Both the position numbers and the translations under genes were made by a program. A DNA stretch of 64,000 bases, from contig LUPK01000059.1 in assembly GCA_001627335.1 (NCBI GenBank), positions 1-64,000 of the forward strand, in the 5' to 3' direction. Below are positions 58,293-64,000 of this stretch, in pieces (within the stretch, counting starts at the first letter, position 1; every line of letters starts with the position of its first letter). Below the pieces are notes generated by a model. That model did no database searches. It was given only the letters and a program-made list of their open reading frames with translations, and was not told where the DNA came from. This DNA is from Nocardioides sp. REDSEA-S33_B3 (GTDB lineage Bacteria > Actinomycetota > Actinomycetes > Propionibacteriales > Nocardioidaceae).

Positions 58293-58661
58293 GTGACTGG
58301 CTGGCTGGTGGTGACCGTGCTGCTGCTGACCGCGGTGGCGGCGGCATGGACGGTCGTGATGATCGTGCGGGACGAGAGTCCTCCCAGCGACCGGTTCTTC
58401 GTCGTGCTGGGCGTCCTGCTTCTGGTGCTCGTCGTGCAGCTGGTGGCGGGCCTGGTGGCCCTGGCGACCACGGACCGCGACGTCGACGGGGTGACCTTCG
58501 TCGCCTACCTGCTGACCGTCGTGCTCGCGCCGCCCTTCGGTGCGGCGCTGGCGCTGGTGGAGCGCAGCCGGTGGGGGACCGCGTCGCTGCTGGTGGCGCT
58601 GGCCACGGTGGCGGCGATGGAGGTGCGTCTCGACGCGCTGTGGGCGGCCGCCGGTGCGTGA
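58293..58661 (+). CDS. small membrane protein of unknown function
   Basis: The 122-residue protein is mostly hydrophobic, with about four helices (WLVVTVLLLTAVAAAWTVVMIV, FFVVLGVLLLVLVVQLVAGLVAL, FVAYLLTVVLAPPFGAALAL, ASLLVALATVAAMEV). I do not recognise the family. The GTG at 58293 follows a -10-like TAGGCT by seven bases. Its last eight bases overlap the next gene, so both are probably co-translated. Lying between the ABC exporter and sufR, the pair may be an accessory membrane complex, but nothing supports a particular role. Confidence 0.65.
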   Translation: MTGWLVVTVLLLTAVAAAWTVVMIVRDESPPSDRFFVVLGVLLLVLVVQLVAGLVALATTDRDVDGVTFVAYLLTVVLAPPFGAALALVERSRWGTASLLVALATVAAMEVRLDALWAAAGA

Positions 58662-59106
58662 GCTCTCGACCGGGCCGGGGCGCGTGCTCGTCGCGGTCTA
58701 CGCCGTCTTCGCCGTCGCGGCCACCGGGCGCTCACTGGTCCAGCTGGGCACCGACGCCGGTCGCGCACCGCTGGCGTACTCGCTCTCGCTGCTGGCCGCG
58801 GTGCTCTACCTGGTGGCCACGACCTGCCTGTTGCGGGGCGGGGAGGTCGCGCGCCGCGTGGCGCTGGTCACGGTCTTCGTCGAGGCGACCGGCGTGCTGG
58901 TGGTCGGGACGCTGTCCTACCTGGTCAGCGACTGGTTCCCCGACAAGACCGTGTGGTCCCACTACGGCCAGGGCTACGGCTTCCTACCCCTCGTCCTGCC
59001 CTTCCTGGGCCTGTGGTGGCTGCTCCACCCCGGTGTCCACCCCGGTGCCCGAGCGGGGAGGAGCGCCGGGGGCGACCAGGTGTCGAGTCCACCCCCGGGC
59101 ACTTAG
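58654..59106 (+). CDS. small membrane protein of unknown function, coupled to the previous gene
   Basis: The 150-residue protein has about four membrane segments (VLVAVYAVFAVAATG, LAYSLSLLAAVLYLVATTCLL, VALVTVFVEATGVLVVGTLSYL, FLPLVLPFLGLWWLL) and a Ser/Gly/Pro-rich tail. A conserved-looking loop SDWFPDKTVWSHYGQGYGF lies between the last two helices. No family recognised. The GTG at 58654 overlaps the upstream stop. It ends 47 bases before sufR. Confidence 0.65.
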   Translation: MRELSTGPGRVLVAVYAVFAVAATGRSLVQLGTDAGRAPLAYSLSLLAAVLYLVATTCLLRGGEVARRVALVTVFVEATGVLVVGTLSYLVSDWFPDKTVWSHYGQGYGFLPLVLPFLGLWWLLHPGVHPGARAGRSAGGDQVSSPPPGT

Positions 59107-59117
59107 GCGACCCTTCC

Positions 59118-59157
59118 TTGAACGACCGTTTCCATTAACGGCACACTGGCGTTGTGG
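59118..59157 (+). promoter_or_regulatory. suf operon promoter with SufR-type operator
   Basis: ACACTGGCGTTGTGG (59143-59157) fits the ACACT-N5-TGTGA SufR site described for mycobacteria except at the last base. It overlaps a candidate -10 (CACACT, 59142-59147), which has TTGAAC (59118-59123) 18 bases upstream as -35, and it runs into the sufR GTG at 59154. Transcription would begin near the start codon, with SufR repressing its own operon. Confidence 0.6.
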
Positions 59158-59861
59158 AATTCACCCGCGACGACCTGAGTACGCGCCAGCGTGTCGCGCG
59201 GTCGATCCTGGTGAACGGGCCCTCGACCGCGGCGACGCTGGCCGAGCAGCTCGACCTCACACCGGCCGCCGTGCGCCGACACCTCGACCAGCTGGTCGAG
59301 GAGGGCGCCGTCGAGCCGCGCGACCCGCGCCCCGGCGCCAGCCGGGGTCGGGGTCGGCCGGCCAAGCTCTTCGCGTTGACCGAGCTCGGCCGCGAGGGCT
59401 TCGACCAGCAGTACGACGACCTCGCCGTCCAGGCGCTGCGCTTCCTCGCCGACACCGGCGGGGACGACGCGCTGCGCGCGTTCGCCGAGCAGCGGGTCTC
59501 CTTCATCGAGGCTCGCTTCGGGGCGACCCGGGAGGCCCACCCCGAGCTCACGCCCGCGCAGGTGCTGGCCCGCGTCTTCACCGACGAGGGGTACGCCGCG
59601 GGAGTCCGCGAGCTGCCCGTGGTCAACGGCCAGAGCGCCGGTGAGCAGCTGTGCCAGCAGCACTGCCCGGTCTCCCACGTGGCCCACGAGTTCCCCCAGC
59701 TGTGCGAGGCCGAGACCCAGGCGATCAGCCGGGTGCTCGGGCGACACGTCCAGCGGCTGGCCACCATCGCCCACGGCGACGGCGTCTGCACCACCTGCAT
59801 CCCCGACCTCCCCACCACGTCCACGACGTCCAGCACAGAGAAGGAGAGGGTCACCTCATGA
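59154..59861 (+). CDS. sufR: SufR, Fe-S-sensing repressor of the suf operon
   Basis: The 235-residue protein has an ArsR/DeoR-like winged helix at residues about 8-60 ([44 protein letters not shown]) and a C-terminal cluster-binding set: [21 protein letters not shown] and a last CTTC pair (DGVCTTCIP). Holo-SufR represses the suf genes; loss of the cluster under iron limitation or oxidative stress relieves this. The GTG at 59154 appears leaderless. Its stop overlaps the sufB start (ATGA). Confidence 0.92.
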   Translation: MEFTRDDLSTRQRVARSILVNGPSTAATLAEQLDLTPAAVRRHLDQLVEEGAVEPRDPRPGASRGRGRPAKLFALTELGREGFDQQYDDLAVQALRFLADTGGDDALRAFAEQRVSFIEARFGATREAHPELTPAQVLARVFTDEGYAAGVRELPVVNGQSAGEQLCQQHCPVSHVAHEFPQLCEAETQAISRVLGRHVQRLATIAHGDGVCTTCIPDLPTTSTTSSTEKERVTS

Positions 59862-61276
59862 CCTCGATCGAAGAACTCAACCCCGAGCTCCAGGGCATCG
59901 GCCGCTACGAGTTCGGCTGGGCCGACCCGGACGTCGCCGGCGCCTCCGCGCAGCGTGGCCTCAACGAGGCGGTCGTGCGCGACATCTCCAGCAAGAAGAA
60001 CGAGCCGCAGTGGATGCTCGACCTGCGCCTGAAGGGCCTGAAGCTCTTCGACCGCAAGCCCATGCCCACCTGGGGCTCGGACCTGTCGGGCATCGACTTC
60101 GACAACATCAAGTACTTCGTGCGCTCCTCGGAGAAGCAGGCCACCTCCTGGGAGGACCTGCCCGAGGACATCAAGAACACCTACGACAAGCTCGGCATCC
60201 CGGAGGCGGAGAAGCAGCGCCTGGTCGCCGGTGTCGCCGCGCAGTACGAGTCCGAGGTCGTCTACCACTCGATCCGCGAGGACCTCGAGGAGCAGGGCGT
60301 CCTCTTCCTCGACACCGACACCGCGCTGAAGGAGCACGAGGAGCTCTTCAAGGAGTACTTCGGCACCGTCATCCCCGTCGGTGACAACAAGTTCTCCGCG
60401 CTCAACACCTCGGTGTGGTCCGGCGGCTCGTTCATCTACGTCCCGCCGGGCGTGCACGTCGACATCCCGCTGCAGGCCTACTTCCGGATCAACACCGAGA
60501 ACATGGGCCAGTTCGAGCGGACGCTGATCATCGTCGACGAGGACGCCTACGTGCACTACGTCGAGGGCTGCACCGCGCCGATCTACAGCTCGGACTCCCT
60601 GCACTCCGCGGTCGTCGAGATCGTGGTGAAGAAGGGCGGCCGCTGCCGCTACACGACCATCCAGAACTGGTCGAACAACGTCTACAACCTCGTCACCAAG
60701 CGCGCCACCTGCGAGGCCGGCGCGACCATGGAGTGGGTCGACGGCAACATCGGCTCCAAGGTGACGATGAAGTACCCCGCGATCTACCTCATGGGCGAGC
60801 ACGCCAAGGGCGAGACGCTCTCGATCGCGTTCGCCGGCGAGGGCCAGCACCAGGACGCCGGCGCCAAGATGGTGCACGCGGCCCCGCACACCTCGAGCTC
60901 GATCCTGAGCAAGTCGGTGGCGCGCGGCGGTGGCCGGACGTCGTACCGCGGCCTGATCCAGGTCAACGAGGGCGCCCACGGATCGAAGTCCAACGTGCTG
61001 TGCGACGCGCTGCTCGTCGACCAGGTCAGCCGCTCCGACACCTACCCCTACGTCGACATCCGCGAGGACGACGTGTCCATGGGCCACGAGGCGAGCGTCT
61101 CGAAGGTCTCCGACGACCAGCTCTTCTACCTCATGTCGCGCGGCATGGAGGAGGACGAGGCTATGGCGATGATCGTCCGCGGCTTCGTGGAGCCGATCGC
61201 CAAGGAGCTGCCGATGGAGTACGCCCTCGAGCTCAACCGCCTCATCGAGCTGCAGATGGAGGGCGCGGTCGGCTGA
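59858..61276 (+). CDS. sufB: SufB, Fe-S scaffold subunit
   Basis: The 472-residue protein is the main scaffold of the SufBCD complex that builds [4Fe-4S] clusters. Visible are the conserved N-terminus ([16 protein letters not shown]), [49 protein letters not shown] (Cys), and the conserved Cys in [14 protein letters not shown] (near residue 380) with [20 protein letters not shown]. Unlike M. tuberculosis SufB it has no intein: the length is that of the mature protein and the hot-spot regions are continuous. Coupled to sufR by ATGA. Confidence 0.97.
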   Translation: MTSIEELNPELQGIGRYEFGWADPDVAGASAQRGLNEAVVRDISSKKNEPQWMLDLRLKGLKLFDRKPMPTWGSDLSGIDFDNIKYFVRSSEKQATSWEDLPEDIKNTYDKLGIPEAEKQRLVAGVAAQYESEVVYHSIREDLEEQGVLFLDTDTALKEHEELFKEYFGTVIPVGDNKFSALNTSVWSGGSFIYVPPGVHVDIPLQAYFRINTENMGQFERTLIIVDEDAYVHYVEGCTAPIYSSDSLHSAVVEIVVKKGGRCRYTTIQNWSNNVYNLVTKRATCEAGATMEWVDGNIGSKVTMKYPAIYLMGEHAKGETLSIAFAGEGQHQDAGAKMVHAAPHTSSSILSKSVARGGGRTSYRGLIQVNEGAHGSKSNVLCDALLVDQVSRSDTYPYVDIREDDVSMGHEASVSKVSDDQLFYLMSRGMEEDEAMAMIVRGFVEPIAKELPMEYALELNRLIELQMEGAVG

Positions 61277-61337
61277 GGCCGGCCACCGCTCCCACCTGCA
61301 CCCCCGACGCCCCAGACGCTAGGAAGACACCCCACAC

Positions 61338-62519
61338 GTGACCGTGACTGCTGACCCCCGCGACAGCGTGGCCTCCGCCCTCGAGGTGGACCACGTGGAG
61401 TCCCACCTGCACCCGGTGAGCTCCTTCGACCTCGACGACCACCCGATGCCCACCGGCCGCGAGGAGATCTGGCGCTTCACCCCGCTCAAGCGGCTCGCCG
61501 GTGCCCTCGACGACACCCCCGGTGACGCCGACGCGCTGAGCGTGGAGACCATCGGCGACGCGTCGTACGTCGTCGGCACGCTCGCCCCGGGCCAGGCCCC
61601 GCGCGGCGTGGCGCTCGTCCCCGACGACCGCGCCTCGGCGCTGGCCTCCAAGCACGCCGGCGACGCCGTGCACGTGAAGGTCCCCGCCGACGCCGAGCTC
61701 GCCGAGCCGATCGGTCACCGGGTCACCGGCACCGCCGGCACCCGCACCCACCGCCACACGGTGATCGAGGCCGGCACCCACTCGCGTGCCACCTACGTCC
61801 TGGACCACCGCGGCTCGGGCGTGCACGCCGGCAACGTCGAGGTCGTCGTCGGTGACGGCGCCGACCTGACCGTCGTGACCCTGCAGGACTGGGACGACGA
61901 CGCCGTGCACGTCGGCACCCACGAGGCCGTGGTCGGGCGCGACGCGCGCTACCGCCACATCTCGGTCACCTTCGGCGGCTCGGTCGTGCGCACCAGCGCC
62001 AACGTGCACTACGCCGGCCCCGGCGGCGAGGCCGAGCTGCTCGGTCTCTACTTCGCCGACGCCGGCCAGCACTTCGAGCACCGCCTCTTCGTCGACCACA
62101 ACGCGCCGCGCACCAAGAGCAACGTGGTCTACAAGGGCGCGCTGCAGGGCGAGAAGGCGCGCACCGTGTGGATCGGCAACGTGCTCATCCGCAAGGTCGC
62201 CGAGGCCATCGAGACCTACGAGGAGAACCGCAACCTCGTGCTCACCGACGGCTGCCAGGCCGACTCGGTGCCCAACCTCGAGATCGAGACCGGTGAGATC
62301 GAGGGTGCCGGTCACGCCTCGGCCACCGCCCGTTTCGACGACGAGCAGCTGTTCTACCTGCGCAGCCGCGGCGTCTCCGACGAGGAGGCTCGCCGCCTGG
62401 TGCTGCACGGCTTCTTCCAGGACCTGATCCGCAAGATCGGGCTGCCCGAGCTGGAGGAGAAGCTCACCGCGGCCGTCGAGGACGAGCTGGCGCGCAACGT
62501 CGCCGGCAAGGTCCTCTGA
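61338..62519 (+). CDS. sufD: SufD, Fe-S assembly subunit
   Basis: The 393-residue SufB paralogue completes the SufBC2D complex and is needed for iron entry. It shows a variable N-terminus, GREEIWRFTPLKRLAG near residue 36, a long beta-helix core and the conserved C-terminal FVDHNAPRTKSNVVYKGALQG (containing the functional His) and HASATARFDDEQLFYLRSRGVSDEEARRLVLHGFF. The GTG at 61338 is 61 bases after sufB. Its stop overlaps the next start (TGATG). Confidence 0.95.
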   Translation: MTVTADPRDSVASALEVDHVESHLHPVSSFDLDDHPMPTGREEIWRFTPLKRLAGALDDTPGDADALSVETIGDASYVVGTLAPGQAPRGVALVPDDRASALASKHAGDAVHVKVPADAELAEPIGHRVTGTAGTRTHRHTVIEAGTHSRATYVLDHRGSGVHAGNVEVVVGDGADLTVVTLQDWDDDAVHVGTHEAVVGRDARYRHISVTFGGSVVRTSANVHYAGPGGEAELLGLYFADAGQHFEHRLFVDHNAPRTKSNVVYKGALQGEKARTVWIGNVLIRKVAEAIETYEENRNLVLTDGCQADSVPNLEIETGEIEGAGHASATARFDDEQLFYLRSRGVSDEEARRLVLHGFFQDLIRKIGLPELEEKLTAAVEDELARNVAGKVL

Positions 62520-62854
62520 TGGCGTTCGAGCGCGCCTGCGCCCTGGCCGACGTGCCCGCCGACGAGGCGCTCGCGGTCCAGGTCGGCGAGCACACCGTGG
62601 CCGTCACCCGTGACGGCGACGAGGTCTTCGCCCTGCAGGACCTCTGCAGCCACGCCGCGGTCTCGCTCAGCGAGGGCGAGGTCGCCGGCGGCACCCTCGA
62701 GTGCTGGCTGCACGGCTCCTGCTTCGACCTGCGCACCGGCAAGCCGACCGGTCTGCCCGCCACCGAGCCGGTGGCGACCTTCCCCGTCCAGGTCAAGGAC
62801 GGCGACATCTTCATCGACACGACCACCACCCTGAACGGAGTCACCCCCACGTGA
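62519..62854 (+). CDS. Rieske-type ferredoxin of the suf operon
   Basis: The 111-residue protein is a small non-haem Rieske ferredoxin with DLCSHAAVSLSEGEV and CWLHGSCFDLRTGKP giving the Cys-His/Cys-His ligands. It could supply electrons for cluster assembly or be a client. In many actinobacteria a gene of this type lies between sufD and sufC. It starts by TGATG overlap with sufD. 76 bases separate it from sufC; in that gap I see only a weak GC-rich repeat. Confidence 0.9.
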   Translation: MAFERACALADVPADEALAVQVGEHTVAVTRDGDEVFALQDLCSHAAVSLSEGEVAGGTLECWLHGSCFDLRTGKPTGLPATEPVATFPVQVKDGDIFIDTTTTLNGVTPT

Positions 62855-62930
62855 TTGAGCGCAGCGAGATCACCAACAAGAACAGCGCGCGTGGTGCCTC
62901 ATGCGTGCCCGGAACGAAGTGAGGACACGC

Positions 62931-63689
62931 ATGAGCAACCTACAGATCACCGACCTCCAGGTCTCCGTCGCCACCGAGGACGGCCCGAAGGAGATCCTCA
63001 AGGGCGTCACGCTGACCATCAAGGACGGCGAGACCCACGCGATCATGGGCCCCAACGGCTCCGGCAAGTCGACCCTGGCGTACTCGATCGCCGGGCACCC
63101 GAAGTACACCGTCACCGGTGGCTCGGTCACCCTCGACGGCGAGGACGTCCTGGAGATGTCGGTCGACGAGCGCGCCCGCGCCGGTCTCTTCCTGGCCATG
63201 CAGTACCCCGTCGAGGTCCCCGGCGTCTCCGTCGCGAACTTCCTGCGCACCGCCAAGACCGCCGTGGACGGCGAGGCCCCCAAGCTGCGCACCTGGGTCA
63301 AGGACGTCAACGCCGCCCTCGAGCAGCTCAACCTCGACTCGACCTTCTCCCAGCGCTCGGTCAACGAGGGCTTCTCCGGCGGTGAGAAGAAGCGCCACGA
63401 GATCGCGCAGCTCGACCTGCTCGACCCGAAGGTCGCCATCCTCGACGAGACCGACTCCGGCCTCGACATCGATGCGCTGAAGATCGTCTCCGAGGGCGTC
63501 AACCGCTTCCGCGAGCGCGACGCCAAGGGCGTCCTGCTGATCACGCACTACACGCGCATCCTGCGCTACATCACCCCCGACTTCGTCCACGTCTTCGTCG
63601 ACGGCAAGGTCGCGGAGTCCGGCGGCCCCGAGCTCGCCGAGGCGCTGGAGGCCGAGGGCTACGACAAGTACCTGTCGGCGGCGCGATAG
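62931..63689 (+). CDS. sufC: SufC, ATPase of the Fe-S assembly complex
   Basis: The 252-residue ABC-type ATPase drives conformational change in SufBC2D. Walker A is in IMGPNGSGKSTLAYSIAGHP (near residues 38-57), signature EGFSGGEKKRHEIAQ, Walker B KVAILDETDSGLDIDAL and switch His in VLLITHYTRIL. AMQYPVEVPGVSVANFLR is specific to SufC. The ATG at 62931 follows GAGGA; an in-frame ATG at 62901 would add ten non-conserved residues. Confidence 0.96.
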   Translation: MSNLQITDLQVSVATEDGPKEILKGVTLTIKDGETHAIMGPNGSGKSTLAYSIAGHPKYTVTGGSVTLDGEDVLEMSVDERARAGLFLAMQYPVEVPGVSVANFLRTAKTAVDGEAPKLRTWVKDVNAALEQLNLDSTFSQRSVNEGFSGGEKKRHEIAQLDLLDPKVAILDETDSGLDIDALKIVSEGVNRFRERDAKGVLLITHYTRILRYITPDFVHVFVDGKVAESGGPELAEALEAEGYDKYLSAAR

Positions 63690-63810
63690 GCGGCGCTGCG
63701 CTGCGTTGTCGTCGCTCGACGACCGCTCCGCTCCAAGGTCGCCTTCGCTCCTCCGCCTTGCGCAGCACCACTTCTCGCACCGCCGCTCGACAGAAAGGTA
63801 GGGACGTCTG
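63690..63810. other. GC-skewed low-complexity intergenic region between sufC and sufS
   Basis: These 121 bases contain GTCGTC-GCTC-GACGAC (a small hairpin) and, read on the minus strand, repeated purine-rich units (GGAGGAGCGAAGGCGACC, GGAGCGGAGCGG). The pattern is like the dispersed purine-rich repeats of Nocardioidaceae-type genomes. GAAAGGTAGGGA near the end is the sufS ribosome site. No coding sequence is seen. Confidence 0.5.
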
Positions 63811-64000
63811 ATGGAAGGTCTGCTTCCTGACCTCGAGGTCGTCCGCAAGGACTTCCCGATCTTGTCCCGCACCACCCCGGACGGGCGGCCGCTGGTCTAC
63901 CTCGACAGCGCCAACACCTCGCAGAAGCCGCAGGTGGTCATCGACGCGATGGTCGACCACCTCGAGCGCCACAACGCCAACGTCGCGCGCGCCATGCACC
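63811..64000 (+). CDS. sufS: SufS cysteine desulfurase, N-terminal part, cut by the window edge
   Basis: The 63 residues present begin MEGLLPDLEVVRKDFPIL and continue with PLVYLDSANTSQKPQVVIDAM and HLERHNANVARAMH, the conserved start of group II (SufS/Csd) cysteine desulfurases (the usual form is YLDNAATSQKP). The enzyme takes sulfur from cysteine by means of PLP and passes it to SufU/SufB. The catalytic Lys and Cys lie beyond the window. ATG at 63811 follows GAAAGGTAGGGA. Confidence 0.93.
   Translation, partial: MEGLLPDLEVVRKDFPILSRTTPDGRPLVYLDSANTSQKPQVVIDAMVDHLERHNANVARAMH

Noticed and set aside
59858..61276. Intein in SufB, as in M. tuberculosis
   Set aside because: The protein has the length of mature SufB and its conserved blocks are uninterrupted.

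Overview
The window is very GC-rich (about 70%), uses many GTG starts, and has long stop-free antisense frames. The gene content is typical of an aerobic actinobacterium: mycolic-acid-free relatives of Rhodococcus and Mycobacterium such as Nocardioides or other Nocardioidaceae fit best. The evidence is rbpA, whiA, a uvrC-rapZ-yvcK-whiA-gap-pgk-tpiA-secG run, a tkt-tal pentose block next to ctaB/ctaA and the sufRBDC operon, and mycothiol-type enzymes. The genus is an inference.

Region 1 (about 0.85-34.4 kb) is a sterol catabolism island. Its genes match, mostly in local order, the cholesterol genes of M. tuberculosis. They are ipdC-ipdB-ipdA-echA20 with two divergent SDR genes (rings C/D), fadA5 divergent from a tandem pair of CYP125 P450s (side-chain terminal oxidation and thiolysis), a DUF35-ltp4-ltp3 operon (side-chain aldol cleavage, known for C24-branched sterols), an LLM oxidoreductase and a hotdog thioesterase, a FadD8-like ligase, echA19/fadD19, a nitronate monooxygenase, two fadD17 copies with fadE27-fadE26, and kshA-(small Cys protein)-kshB (ring B opening). 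Seven palindromes matching TnnAACnnGTTnnA fully or with one mismatch (KstR type) sit at the side-chain and ring A/B promoters. One AnCAAGnnCTTGnT palindrome (KstR2 type) sits between echA20 and the SDR genes. The window therefore shows the two-regulator logic although neither repressor gene is present.

Several apparently unrelated items are embedded in the island. There is an AbiEi-antitoxin/DUF559-endonuclease-like gene flanked on both sides by a 62-bp-period repeat built on a 32-bp palindrome. There are also a SpoIID/LytB-domain exported protein, a methionine aminopeptidase, a secreted LVIVD-type propeller protein, and a decayed gene (20.1-20.8 kb) that ends at another copy of the same palindrome.

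Region 2 (34.4-39.7 kb) has a metallo-beta-lactamase-fold hydrolase coupled to a mycothiol-dependent maleylpyruvate-isomerase-family protein, then uvrA with a LexA-type box and a lysine/alanine-rich tail, and a Tat-exported Rieske lipoprotein. Region 3 (39.8-48.7 kb) is the uvrC-rapZ-yvcK-whiA block followed by lower glycolysis (gap-pgk-tpiA), secG and rbpA. Region 4 (48.8-54.4 kb, minus strand) is tkt-tal-pgi-pgl, without the zwf/opcA pair that often lies between tal and pgl. Region 5 (54.6-59.1 kb) has ctaB, ctaA, an ABC exporter and two small membrane proteins. Region 6 (59.15 kb to the end) is the sufR-sufB-sufD-Rieske-sufC-sufS operon for Fe-S assembly, cut at the window edge inside sufS.

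Functionally, the sterol island feeds acetyl-, propionyl- and succinyl-CoA into central metabolism. It depends heavily on Fe-S and haem enzymes (KshA, KshB, CYP125), whose cofactors come from pathways also encoded here (suf, ctaA/ctaB for haem A). No rRNA, tRNA, CRISPR array, prophage or complete insertion sequence was seen.
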